DNA of 64,000 nt, taken from Dryas octopetala. Its lineage: Eukaryota > Streptophyta > Magnoliopsida > Rosales > Rosaceae. Position 1 is the first letter of the stretch, and every line of letters begins with the position of its first letter. Shown piece by piece: positions 9,382-22,500 of this stretch. The stretch lies in assembly GCA_963921425.1 (NCBI GenBank), contig OY992833.1:15355738-15419737 (forward strand), read 5' to 3'. Below the pieces are notes generated by a model. It had not been told where the DNA came from. It did no database searches and was given only the letters and a program-made list of their open reading frames with translations. The position numbers and the translations under genes were made by a program.

Positions 9382-12300
9382 ATGTCTGCTCCTTTGTCAG
9401 CTTGGCCTTGGGAGAATTTGGGCTCCTTCAAGGTATAGATTTGTAAACTGTTAGATCTTTTTGTATCGAGAAACTGTTCCACTTATGTGTTATATGCTAT
9501 ATATATATATCTGTAATTTTTCTTCTTTTGTTTTGATTGATATACTGATTTGGGTTTCTGTTTTTTTTCCTTTTTGGTTTTACTTGTATGGTTATGGAAA
9601 TTCAGTATCTGCTGTTTGGACCTTTGATTGGAAAAGCCTTGCACTCAATAATTCATGATGGGGATCAAGCCCTCTGGGATAGCTGGTGTCTCCATATCCT
9701 CATAATCTGTGCAGTTAGAGGGCTAATCCATCAGCTATGGAGCAGTTACAGTAACATGCTTTTCCTCACAAGAAATCGGAAGATCATCCAACAAGGAGCT
9801 GATTTCAAGCAGATTGACAAAGAATGGCACTGGTAATTAAATTACAATTAATTAATTTATTACTGTAATTAATTATGAAATGGGATCTTATTTAATTAAT
9901 TAATTAATTTTTTGCAGGGATAATTTCATCATTCTTCAAGCTCTTATTGCCTCCATGGCCTGCTATCTCCTCCTGCCATTTCTTCATCAAAACCTTCCCC
10001 TGTGGAACACAACAGGCTTTATTGCTGCTCTGATACTCCACGTGGGGGTTTCAGAGCCTTTATATTATTGGGTGCATAGATCTTTTCATGGCAGCAACCA
10101 CTTATTTAATCAGTACCATTCACTTCACCATTCCTCCCCAGTACCACACGCTTTTACAGGTAAGAGCAATTAATAAACACCCATCTACATGTATATTATT
10201 TTTAATAATTAATAATTAATTATTATTTTATTTTTTTAAGTCTTTCTTTCAACTTTAATTTGCATCTAGCTAGCTAAATCATTGAATATTATTAATTTTT
10301 TGTGCAGCTGGACATGCAACACTCTTGGAGCACCTGATATTAAGCGTAATTATTGGGATCCCAATTCTTGGTGCTTCTTTGATGGGTTATGGATCGATCT
10401 GCATGATCTATGGCTATGTTATGGTGTTTGATTTTCTGAGATGTTTGGGGCATTCCAATGTTGAAGTTATTTCTCACAAATTGTTTGAGATGGCACCCTT
10501 TCTCAGATATCTTCTCTATACTCCAACGTAAGTACAATTATAATTAAATGCATACTTAATTTAACTAATTTTATCTTAATCGATCTGGTACATAAAGCAA
10601 GCAAATATTCTACCCTTGAGGGGAATCTTAAAACTAAATTAAGCAAGTTTCTAGTCTGCCAAGTCCTTAGTATTTTTCAGGTTTAATTTTTAATACCAAA
10701 AGAAGAAGCTAGCCTAATCACAAGCACCCATTGCACTTGCCCTTGGAAAAACAAAAAAAAAGGAAAGTGGGAAATTTTCTGTAAATGGGAAACTCTAATT
10801 ACTTCTACTAATGCATATGATTAATTGATAGTTAATTATGTTTGGACATAAAGGTAGTTAGCAATTAATGCTTTTCAAGCCTATCTCGCAGTATCAAGTT
10901 GTGGCTAAAATTGTTTCAATAATTTCTTGTATGTATTCGTATGGAACAATAATTTAATGTAATAGATAAATGAATTTGATAAATTATTGTTTCTTGTGTT
11001 TGTATTATAAGATATTAGTCTCTTAGCATGCGCTCAGCACACATGTCAATTGACATTTATATTGTTTTTTTTTAATTGTTTAATAAATTTTCATCGCACT
11101 TTCCACGTTTTAAGATAGTGGAGTGTTTTTTATTTTTTAAATTTTATTTTAATGGTTGTATTTTACAACTATATCCTCATTTATTATGTTATTTTAATGT
11201 AATTGTTTTGTTGAATAAAGGGTATTTTAGACAATTCCATTGTTTTGTGAAGTCTGTAACACCAAACTTTGTTACAAACTTTTCTCCTGACTTTATAATA
11301 GTAAAGATATTCGTTGAGTAATTAAATCTTCTTTAATTGATTTCTTATGCTATGCAGATACCACAGCCTGCACCACACTGAAATGAGCACCAATTTCTGC
11401 CTTTTTATGCCTCTCTTTGATGCGTTGGGGAAGACACTAAACAGCAAATCATGGGAACTGCACAAGGAGATTAGCTTAAATTCAGGTGGATTAATTAAAA
11501 GTTAATTTTATCCTACGATATCAATAATCATATCTTTTACTATATTAAATGTTTTCTTGAGTTGCCAGACTAGTCAGTGTGGCAACACAAAATACTTATA
11601 AATGTTGCGCCTCAGTGAATTAGGACCACAAATTTAGCTAAAAGTCTACATATTTTACCATTCATATTCACAGTTTAGCAAACCCATCGGTCCAATATTC
11701 TCATATCAAATATTTGGTATATTATATAAGGTTAACATCATTCAAGTACAAGTCCTAGTCAAGTGCAGTACTGTATGATAATAACAATAATAATAAGGGC
11801 ATAAAATGCTTTAACAAAATTGGCTACAACTCTCCAACCATATAGTTAATTCAGGGACACACCCACATATAATCAATGCATAACTGGACAATGACACAGC
11901 GAAGCATTCATCAATATGCTGCAGGTAGAAATGGGAAGGTCCCGGACTTCGTTTTCCTGGCACATGTGGTGGATTTCACGTCGGCGGTCCACGTCCCTTT
12001 CATTTTCCGGTCGTTCTCATCGATGCCATACACAATGAGACTCTTCATAGTAGGGTTTTTGCCTGGGGGATTTGTGATGATGCTAGCTATGTGGGCATGG
12101 GCTAAAGCTTTTTTGGTCAGTTTTTACAACCTCAGAGGTCGCTTGCACCAGACATGGGCTGTGCCTAGATATGGCTTTCAGGTCAGATTATGTTAACTCT
12201 TTGCTAATCACAACCCTCATTTTGTTGAAAATATAAGAACCCCCACATCCTGAAATCGTACATCACAGTATATAATATCTTGGGTCATTTTCACCAATTA

Positions 12301-15300
12301 CTAATTGGTTTTAGACTAAATACTCTAATTTTTATCATGTTTAGCTGAAACCTGTGTTACATTTTTTTTTTTTTTTGCCGAAGCATCGGGCATATGAAAG
12401 TGTACATCGCAATATATAAACTGTGCATCACAATATATATAAAATTTTGTGTGTTGTGTAATAGCTGTTGATTGATTTTGAATTAGTTGTTCTAATAACT
12501 TGTGTTATATATATATATTTTAATAAACCAACAGTTTAATGAATTTTTTTTTTGTCATACTATGCAGTACTTTTTACCATTTGCTCTAAACGGCATCAAT
12601 AAGCAAATAGAGCAGGCTATTCTTAGAGCTGACAAGATGGGGGTCAAGGTCATCAGCCTTGCTGCATTAAATAAGGTTGGTAACTTGGTATCCGTTTCTT
12701 CTTCTATTAATCAATATATTTTTTTTTTTGTGATATGCTTAAAATAAAATATTCTCCTTTCTTTTTATTTGAGTGACACATATACTATATATATATATAT
12801 TTAATCCGGTTCTGGTGATTCTGATTTTGGTTGTTGGGCGTCCTAATAAATATTCTGAACATGAAATTTTGGTTGTTGTTCGATCATTTAAAAATCAATA
12901 ATGAAAATAGAGACCTTTCATCTTAATTACAAAGAAAGACTCAGCTAGCCCAGCTGCTACGCGTAATCAATATGCATGTGATCTATGATTCTATATATCA
13001 TATATGATCTGTCAAACACCCTCACCAATCAGCATTTAATAATCAGAGGAATGCTTTCATACTAAAAAGGCCTAGCTATGTTTATGTGGCACGATTAAGT
13101 GCAAGAAAAATTTAGTTAAAAGATAATGTCATGTTTAATTAAGAAATAAAAAATTACGTGTCATTTTTAATTTAGTTGTTCTACTACAAAATACTGTCAC
13201 GTGTCATTTTTAGAGAGCTTAATTTCCAATGGGGTTGTGATCGAGGGCCTTGAGGCATGAGAGAGGGAAAATTAAAACTCTTGTTAGTGAAATGTATCTC
13301 TCCTGTGACTTGAGCATGCATTTTGTGTGTGACCCTATGCCACTGGTTTCATCAATAACTTGAGTATTTGCATCTCATACGCACTCTCGATCAGCATTAT
13401 TTTTTTATTGTTATATTTGTTATTTTGCAAAACTTAAGGTCATTCATATATGTTCTTGACCTGAATTAGCTAGAGAGGTTATACCCTCCCACAGATTGTG
13501 GGCAATGTATCTGTTGTCTTGGAAGGCTTGGGACTAAGGTCCCCATTTCACCAAAAGAACAAAGATTGTGGGCAAGGCAGTGGGGAAATATTTTAAAGTT
13601 TTTTTTTTTTTTTTTTTGAGAAATATAAAACTAGAAAACTTAGGGATGTTGGGTATAAATTTAAAAACTGATTTCTGTTTTCTAAAAAAATGAATATAAT
13701 TTAAAAACATAATTTTTGTTTAGTAGGATCGATATTTTCTAAAACTAAGAATCTCAAAACAACCCTTTTCATAAAATTCCAAAACATTATTTTTAAAGTT
13801 TTGAGAATTAAAGAAGCTCTCATCAATGAAAAAAGTTTGCTACAAAACAAAAACAGTTTTTAGAATTAATATCAATGCAGTTTTCAACTTTTGAAAAATT
13901 CAATCTGATGGGCATGCAGAACGAAGGATTGAATGGGGGTGGAACCCTGTTTGTGAACAAGCATCCAGACCTTAAAGTTCGAGTTGTCCATGGGAACACT
14001 TTAACTGCTGCTGTTATTCTCAATGAGATCCCAAAGGATGTCCAAGAGGTGTTCCTAACCGGAGCTACATCCAAGCTTGGAAGGGCCATCGCCCTCTACC
14101 TCTGCCGGAGGAGAGTACGAGTCCTCGTAAGTACATATTTTTCATTTTCAATTCACCACTTTAACAATGATGATTATAACCGATTATATTAATATGATAT
14201 AGGAGGTCATATTTAATCGTCACATACTATAGTGGTAATGAAGCTATATATAAATTTATTCATTGCTATAGTTTTTGATGGGTTAATTATCAACGGATAA
14301 ATGCTGCAGATGTTGACTCTATCAACAGAAAGATTTCAAAAAATTCAGAAGGAAGCACCAGCAGATTGTCAAAACTACCTTGTCCAAGTCACAAAGTACC
14401 AAGCCGCCCGAAATTGCAAGGTATGCCATTAGTTTCTGCGACTACTTAATTTAATTTAGACCATGGACCCCGGTAACTATGTACCTTGTCCTTAAACTTA
14501 AAGTAACATCTAATTAGCACATATAGTTTGTGCAAGTTTTGGTCTAATTAATACATGAGATCACGGCTATTTATAAGGCAATTGTTTGCTAGCTAAAAAA
14601 GGCAAGCACATGAGCTTTTTTTTTTTTTTTGATGAGCCAATTAAATATGTATTATTAATTTATTAGTACCTTATGGTAGACATGGATTGTCGGCAAATGG
14701 ATCACACCGAGAGAGCAACGCTGGGCCCCAAGGGGAGCACATTTTCATCAGTTTGTTGTGCCACCCATCTTTCATTTTAGAAGAGACTGCACTTATGGTG
14801 ATCTTGCAGCCATGAAATTACCTGATGACGTCCAAGGGCTTGGATCCTGTGAGGTAATTAAGCTCTTTTCTTAAGCTTGGTTTATAGTGTTAATTTAATA
14901 TATACTGTGATGATTATCTAATATGAACTTAATATATACTACTAATTCGTCCATTTCTTAACTGTTTATTTTTAGGATATGATGATTATCTAACATGATA
15001 TTAAAGCTTAGGTTGTAGGAGGTTGGGATCAAATTGAAACCTCCATTATTCATTCATCACTTATTTATTAATTTGTGTGGTGTGGTGTGGTTGTACGTTT
15101 ATGTTTATCTGTTTGTAATTTTCCTGCTTAATTCCCCATGCATGATGAGATTGCATGTTAGGGAGATTGTTTACTTGATATATATATTGGAATAATATTA
15201 AGCACTAATTATTATCCTATGGCGCATGACTTATATACTTGCTTACTAGTTATAAATAAATGAGGTTTTAATTAAATAGATTCATATAAAAACAAATGAA

Positions 15301-15767
15301 GATCTGTCTCATTAGTTAAGATCTAGAATTTGTGATAAATAGTTGATAAATCGAATATTATTGTATATGCTATTGGTCTATTGCGCGCTTAGCAGATTTT
15401 TTTATTTTGGGATCTGGTGATTGTCTGACGTGTGGCTCTAATTAGTAATTTTCTAAATAAAAATCATATGCTATTCATGGTATATAGTATTATACATATT
15501 ATATATTACATATATGGTACCCATCAATTATATAATCTAAGTAAATAAATTGTTTTATGATTAACTTCTGGTACTGTTGGAACATATATGCAGTACACCA
15601 TGGACAGAGGAGTAGTGCATGCATGCCATGCTGGTGGCGTAGTTCATCTCCTAGAAGGTTGGACTCACCATGAAGTTGGGGCTATTGATGTTGACAGAAT
15701 CGACCTAGTGTGGAATGCTGCTCTAAAACACGGTTTAAAGCCAGTTTCATCAATTACCACAAGTTAA
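9382..15767 (+). CDS. CER3: CER3/WAX2-type very-long-chain alkane synthesis protein, 11 exons
   Basis: Exons: 9382-9432, 9606-9832, 9918-10159, 10308-10527, 11358-11485, 11925-12181, 12568-12675, 13920-14126, 14310-14420, 14680-14853, 15594-15767. All introns are GT-AG, and the 1,899-nt reading frame gives 632 residues, the length I recall for Arabidopsis CER3. The protein starts [14 protein letters not shown]. The N-terminal half is a membrane-bound fatty acid hydroxylase domain with hydrophobic segments and three histidine motifs: HRSFH (146-150), HSLHH (160-164) and HSLHH (249-253). The C-terminal half is the WAX2 domain, with a nucleotide-binding-like GATSKLG (459-465). In Arabidopsis, CER3 works with CER1 and cytochrome b5 at the ER to turn very-long-chain acyl-CoAs into wax alkanes; there the CER1 histidines were reported essential and those of CER3 dispensable. 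No stop or frameshift was seen, so the gene looks functional. CER1 is a less likely identity. Confidence 0.95.
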
Positions 15768-15960
15768 TTCACTGCGACATGCGACATATCTGGGACTGAG
15801 AGAAAGTGAATTGTATTGAAGCTCCTTTTGATTAATCGTGTGATATATATCAAGTACTACTGCATATTTATTTATACCTCAATGAAGCAAAGCGACCATT
15901 TATTCATATGTTGTGACAGATATATATTGGCTTTATTTTATTGTTTTAATTTTAGTTTAT
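15768..15960 (+). other. Probable CER3 3' untranslated region
   Basis: AT-rich sequence directly after the CER3 stop codon. No canonical AATAAA is present, so the polyadenylation site cannot be placed. Decayed retrotransposon sequence begins soon after. Confidence 0.4.
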
Positions 15961-15969
15961 TATGGTTCC

Positions 15970-17695
15970 TACAAAATCCATTTTCCAATTTAAGTAAACA
16001 AAAATTTGTTACTGGCCAGTGGTATTGTGTCCCCACTTGGAGAAATCAGGCACTGCCTAGTGGTATTGTGATTTTGAGTTCTTCGACCGCTTTTACTGTC
16101 AAGAATATTTGGAATTTTGTTCCTGTTAAGCTTACGCGTTAGAATTCATTCTTCGACGATAGAAGCTGCTTGGCATCGTCCATGGCGATGAGGAGTGTCC
16201 ACTGCAATTTCTTTCTGATGTGACTGGTGCTTTTACTGAGAATCTTCTCGATTTGATGTCTGGTACGAAAAGGACCAAAGTATGATAGTTTGGCTTAATT
16301 CCACAATCTCCGAGAGCTCTCACGAGTTTCGGCTGACGCTTGAGAAGAGGTTCGCTGGTGTTTCTTGCACCAATATTCATGCATACAGTGGCAGAATTCC
16401 TCCAGCCAAACTCACAGCTTATGGTTGTTACATCAGCTGCACCACCTCTTTCTAACTATATATTGGCTTGCTGATTGGTGCCAGCCAACTCCCATATCAC
16501 TCCTGATCTGCAGAACTTGAGCGTTCACTGATCGAGGTTATGAAGATTTTGACAAATTGCTTGTTGGGAATGGTTAAGGTCTGTCTATTTCTCATTCTGG
16601 TTCCAATACTTTCCTTACTGAGATAATGCTCAATTTAAATTGCATGGCATCTTACATGTTGCTCATGCCTCGCATAATCTTTTGTCTGTCCATATATTTA
16701 TCACTGATAATGATTGTTCTTCCACGTTTAATAGACGTTGTTAGGAAATCGATCAAGGACTTCGCTACCGGGAGGATGCTCTTCCATGGCCCAACTAGGA
16801 ATGGACTATATCCTTTTCCTTGTTCTAAAGTTCCAAATTTCACTACTGCTGCATCAACCTTCATTCCTTCAGCTTTTCTAGTGACCAGAGCTGATTCCTC
16901 TACTTAGCACAGAAGGCTTGGACACTCTTCCCTTTCAGTTCTCAGACATATATTATTCATCACAATAAATTGCCTCTTACTGGTTCTTTTCTTTGTTCAT
17001 ATCCTTGTTCAAATTGTACCTTAGGGAAGTCAACTAGACTACGTACCTTTTCAAAGAGTAGAACATACTGTTTCTACTTCTCTTGCTGTGATTCACAGTG
17101 ATGTATGGGGACCATAACCTGTACTTTCAGTTTCTAGCTATAAGTTCTATGTCATTTTCATTGATAATTGTATAAAGTATACGTGTTGGTTTTTCTTATT
17201 AAATACAAATCTGATGTGTTTTTTAATTTGTTTTCAAGATTTCAAATATAAAATTGAATATTTGTTTGACTCTAAAATCAAAGTTCTTAGAACAGACCCA
17301 AGGGGAGAATATCTTAGTTCTAAATTTCAATCATTTCTAATTAATGACTGTGGAATTACACATTAACTTAGTTGTCCACTTACAGAAAACAAAATGGTTG
17401 TGCTGAATGCAAACACAGACACATTGTTGAAATGTCTAGGACTTCGTTGCTCACTGCCTCCAATCCATATTCTTATTGGGTTGAGGCATTTCAAACTGTT
17501 GTCTACCTTATCAACAGGCTGCCCTCTTGCTCTACGTACTGTCTCTCTATGGCAATTGTTGTTTCATAAACCTCCCAATTATGTTTCTCTTAAAACCTTT
17601 GGTTGTGCTTGCTTTCCTTGGCTTAAACCTTATGTTACTCACAAACTTGAACCCAAAAGTAAGCCTTAATTGTGTCTTCCTGGGCTATAGCCTTA
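15970..17695 (+). pseudogene. Decayed Ty1/copia gag-integrase remnant
   Basis: Pieces of a copia polyprotein occur in order but in shifting frames. They are a gag-like start near 16120-16260, a pre-integrase piece with NGLYPFP near 16800-16820, and an integrase core piece near 17370-17570 (QNGCAE, KHRHIVEM, YLINRLPS). A following segment at about 17565-17669 contains PPNYVSLKTFGCACFPW. Stops and frameshifts are numerous and no reverse transcriptase part follows. LTRs were not identified. It begins about 200 bases after the CER3 stop codon. Confidence 0.75.
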
Positions 17696-17699
17696 ATTA

Positions 17700-18150
17700 A
17701 TCGCAGTGGTTATAGGTGTCTAGAACTGGTGCAGTTATGAAGGCACTAAGTTTTCTGGAGCATTGGGATAGGAAGCATTGATTCAATACCTTTCACGTTT
17801 CAAGGCGTATATTAAATATGGGCGCATTGTTTTAGAAGTTATCTTGGGTTACTAAAGTTCCTATAATGGTGGGTTGACAAATACAATGTATGAGGGAGGA
17901 ATTTTAGTCTATTAATATCTATAAGCCTAGACTTTTAAGGGGGTTTTTTGATAATTGAAATTAAATAACATATGAAGAGTTGTTCTCTTTCATGTTGCTC
18001 TTAGTCTGGGTATTTTGAGAATTAACAGATTTTGAGCTCTATCTTGTTGTTTTCCCTATTTTTGGAAATTCTTAGACTAAACGGGAATTGGAAAAAAAAA
18101 ACTCGAAATACTTGTCTCCTTTCATCATTGTTCAACACCGCTACATCAAT
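17700..18150 (+). repeat. Possible 5' LTR remnant of the gypsy element that follows
   Basis: Non-coding AT-rich DNA ending just before a primer-binding site at 18151. That position suggests it is the end of a 5' LTR, but the start is not visible. Confidence 0.35.
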
Positions 18151-18162
18151 TGGTATCAGAGC
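18151..18162 (+). other. Primer-binding site of the gypsy remnant
   Basis: TGGTATCAGAGC is complementary to the 3' end of initiator tRNA-Met. It precedes the decayed gypsy gag by about 70 bases. Confidence 0.75.
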
Positions 18163-18231
18163 GGGATTTCGATCGGCCGCCTAATTAAACCAAAAATCCT
18201 GGTGAACATATTCTCTATTTATCCTTGTATT

Positions 18232-18903
18232 ATGGCACCAAGGGGAGGAGGACGTGGTAATCGGCGTGTTTCTATTGACGGGGTGTATGAACGTGAGGAA
18301 GCTGATAGAGTTGCTGATCATCTGGAGGAACGATTTCAATGATTTGAGAATTGATTTGACGCATTAGCCCAACAACTCATTTCTTTGATGCTTGAACAAC
18401 CCCGCACAAATCAACCAAATCCACAAGTGGAAGAGGAAGATGGAAGCTTTGGTGGAGAGGATGAAAATCTAGTAAACCAAATCCACAAGGGGGTGGCAAT
18501 TGTACCACTCCAGCCAACAAGCAATATCTAGTAAACCTCCCATGAACTCTCAACCAATGCATACAGCTCCTGCTAGTACGTACTAGTGAGGGTACACTAC
18601 GTTGTTGTAAATGAGGAGAACAAGGGCATATAATGACTGATTGTAAGAAAGGAGATCGGTTTGGCAAGGGGTTATTTGTTCGAAGTGAAGAAATTCCCCC
18701 CGTTGAACAATATGATTTTGTGCAAGACCCCAAATTTGATGATTTCTAAGAAGAACATGTTCATGGTGATGAAGGTTTTTGCTAGTTGTTCGAAGAACAT
18801 GTCTAGCACCACGAGCAACTGAGGAAGATACATGGCTTCGTAATAATATTTTCCAGTCAACCTGCAATATTGGCGGCAAGGTGTGCCGGCTTATGATTGA
18901 TTT
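18232..18903 (+). pseudogene. Ty3/gypsy chromovirus gag and start of protease (left half of split element)
   Basis: The frame opens MAPRGGGRGNRR and soon meets stops. A zinc-knuckle-like piece (EQGHIMTDCKKGDR) lies near 18615-18660, followed by the beginning of an aspartic protease, whose last codons here read CRLMID. The sequence then breaks at the left LTR of the nested copia element. The continuation is at 24125. The gag style and the reverse transcriptase motifs downstream fit the chromovirus group. Several stops and shifts make it non-functional. Confidence 0.75.
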
Positions 18904-19479
18904 TGTTGAAAATTAATGCACATTATTGGAAAATACTACAAAATTCTAGAGACTTCCTCAAAGCCCATACAAATTAAAGATAGAATATTCCACATAGTTC
19001 TACATAATTCTAAAAGGCTAGAAGATAGCTTGATAAGAAGAAAGAGTATTCTAGATAAATCTATTAGTAACTATCTTAACTAGAGAAGTCTACATAATTC
19101 TACATAAAAGAAGAGTCTAGAATATTAAGTTTATATAAGAATGTACTATAACATAATTAAAAGTGTAGTATACTCTAGAACCTACTAGTAGCATGTGGCT
19201 AATAGATGTTCTAGAGAAGTCAAGAGGGTTCATCTACTCTCTATATATATAGCATGTACCCATATCTAAATGTAAGCAAGAGGCAATACTAAAAGCCACT
19301 AGTCCTAAAGTCCTATTGTCCTAGACATCTACATCTCCACTTGTATCCTCCTTTGTTCATCAATAAAAGATACTTTGTTTTATAGTTCAAACACTTCTCA
19401 TATCAAGCATAGATAGCTAATAGAAGCTTACACAAGCCATTAGCTACGAGTGTCCTAAACACCCTCTAAATTTCTAACA
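18904..19479 (+). repeat. 5' LTR of the copia element
   Basis: TATATATATA at 19242-19251 is the probable TATA box and AATAAA at 19362-19367 the probable polyadenylation signal. The U3 part is rich in TTCTAGA/CTAGAA words and contains heat-shock-element-like spacing: TTC-TA-GAG-AC-TTC near 18942 and GAA-TA-TTC near 18982. Confidence 0.93.
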
Positions 19480-19480
19480 G

Positions 19481-19492
19481 TGGTATCAGAGC
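19481..19492 (+). other. Primer-binding site of the copia element
   Basis: TGGTATCAGAGC, complementary to the initiator tRNA-Met 3' end, begins two bases after the 5' LTR. Confidence 0.92.
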
Positions 19493-19529
19493 TTTCTTAT
19501 TGGGCGTAGGGTCATCCTAATTTACCACC

Positions 19530-22500
19530 ATGTCTAATAACTCTAGCCAAAACTCTGTCCCTCTTCCAATATTCTCTGGTGAAAACTATGATTTTTGAAG
19601 CATCAAGATGAGAACCTATTTTATGTCTCAAGACTTATGGGACATTGTTATTAGTGGGTTCTCTGTTCCAGAAAGACCCACCGCTGAGCAACGAAAGCAG
19701 GCGAAGAAGGACGAGCAGAGAGACGCAAAGGCTCTTTATGCTCTACAACAAGCTTTGGATGACACGATATTTCCAAGGATCATGGGAGCTACAACTTCAA
19801 AGGAGGCTTGAGATACTTTGAAAGAAGAGTTTTAAGGAAATGAAAAGGTACGCAGTGTCAAACTACAAACTCTAAGAAGAGATTTAGAAAATCTTAAAAT
19901 GAAAGATTCTGAGACCGCTAAAGATTACTATTCCAAAGTAAATGAAATAGTAAATCAATTGAGAGCTTATGGTGAAAAGATAACTGATACAAAAATTGTA
20001 GAAAAAATACTTATTAGTCTTACTGATAAGTATGACCCTATAGTCACTGCCATTGAAGAGTCAAAAGATATAACGGCTCTTTCAGTGACATAACTAATGG
20101 GTTCTCTAGAAGCATATGAACAAAGACTGAGTAGGCGAAATGAAAGTTCACTAGAAAGTGTCTTCCAGTCAAAAGTCAATTTAAGGTCTCAGAAATCTAG
20201 AGGAAACTGGAAATCAAAAGAAAATTCTAGACGAGGAGATAAACCCAATAACTGGAAAAATAAAAATGAAAATATGGAGAAGAAAAACTTCCCTTCATGT
20301 GGAACATGTAAAAAGACAAGCCACCTAGAAAAAAATTGTTGGTTTCGAGGAAAACCAAAATGCCGAAACTGCAAAAAGTTTGGACATATGGAAAAAGACT
20401 GTCAGCTTAAGAAGAATTATCAAGCCAATTATACAGAAGAAAAGAAGCAAGATGAAGAGCTTTTCTATGCTTGTCAAGTAGCAACTGAGGTGAACAACAG
20501 GAAATGGTACATCGACAGTGGCTGCAGCAACCACATGACAGGAGACAAAAGCATCTTCTCCGAAATAGATACATCCATAAAATCCTAAGTTAAATTGGGA
20601 AATGGCGTACTGGTGGAGACGAAAGGAAAAGGTACGATCTCTATCCATACAAACAAAGGAGCTAAATTAATTCATGATGTTCTTTTAGTTCCTAACTTGG
20701 AGCATAATCTATTGAGTGTTGGCCAAATGATTGAAAATTGATACTCTCTACACTTTTCTAGAGATTCCTGCACAATATATGACAAAAAAGATGAAAATCA
20801 TATTATAGCTAAAATAATGATGGAAAATAGAAATTTTCCCATCCATTGGCAATATGTCAAAAATATGGCCATGAAAGTAGAACTAGAAGATTCATGGGTT
20901 TGGCATAAAAGATTTGGCCACTTCAACTTTCATGGACTACAATTACTTCACCAGAAAAATATGATGAAAGATCTGCCAAGCATAAAGGAGAGTGGTGATG
21001 TCTGCAAAGGCTGTCAACTTGGCAAACAACATCGACAAACATTTCCATCCGAAAAGGCTTGGAGAGCAAAAGCCTTGTTGGAGCTCATGCATACAGATGT
21101 CTGTGGACCAATGAGGACCCCATCTCTCGATCAAAGTAGGTACTTCATTCTTTTCATTGATGACTATTCTAGAATGACATGGGTTTATTTTCTACGTGAA
21201 AGATCAGAAGTCTTCTAAAGTTTTTAAGAAGTTCAAGGCTCATGTCGAAAAACAAAGTGGTCAATACATCAAAGCTCTTAGAAGCGATAGAGGTAAAGAG
21301 TACACCTCAAAAGAATTCAACAAGTTCTGCGAAGATGAAGGAGTAGAGCACCAATTGACAGTGGGCTATGCTCCTAAACAAAATGGAGTCTCGGAAAGGA
21401 AAAATAGAACTATAATGGAGATGGCTAGATCAATGCTATTTGAAAAAGGACTACCAAAGATATTTTGGGCTGAAGCAGTATACACAGCAGTATACTTGCT
21501 AAATAGATGTCCAACAAAAGCTCTACAAGACAAGACTCTTATTGAGGCGTGGAGTAACCATAAGCCATCAACAAAGCATCTCAAAGTTTTTGGATGTGTA
21601 TGCTATGTGCACATTCCAGCTCCAAAAAGACATAAGCTAGAAGAAAAATCAGAAATTGGCATATTTATGGGATATAGTTCCCAATCTGAAGGCTATCGCG
21701 TCTACAATCCAAGAACTAAGAAGCTCGTGATCAGCCGAGATGTTGAGTTTAATGAATCTGCATCCTAGAATTGGGATGAAGGAAAAATAAAGAAGAAAGG
21801 TGTTGTCCTGTCAGGAGAACCAGAGACAACCCCAACACAACAGCCTGAAGAAGACACACATGAAAGAGAAATTTCAGAAACGCCAGGTACGCCTCCTGCA
21901 TCTTCTTTAACTCCTCTATCAATAGAAGATGAATCTTCCTTTGAGTCATCACCTAGAAGAGTAAAATCACTCAGAGATATATATGAAACATGCAATTTCA
22001 TAACTTTAGAACCTGAAAGTTTTGAAGTTGCAGTAAAACAAGAAGTATGGAGGAAGGCTATGGAAGAAGAAATTAAAACAATTAAGAAAAATGAAACATG
22101 AGAGCTTGTAGAATGCCCACCAAATAAAGAAATAATTGGCGTGAAATGGGTTTATAAGATCAAAATTAATCCTGATGGCTCAATACAAAAACATAAAGCA
22201 AGATTAGTAGCTAAAGACTACTCACAACAGCCATGCATGAATAGACTATAATGAAACTTTTGCGCCAGTGGCAAGACTTGATACAACAAGAGCACTTATA
22301 GCTCTTGCAGCTCAAAAGAAGTGGAAACTCTACCAACTGGATGTAAAATCAGCATTTCTAAATGGAGAGCTCGAAGAAAAAATCTATGTGGAGCAACCAC
22401 AAGGATTCATCGAGGAAGGAGGAGAAGACAAAGTCCTAAGACTAAAGAAAGCCTTATATGGACTTAAACAAGCACCAAGAGCGTGGAACAGCCGCATCGA

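Noticed and set aside
9461..9836. Separate short ORFs starting in the first CER3 intron
   Set aside because: They are readings of intron 1 and exon 2; the exon structure of CER3 explains them.
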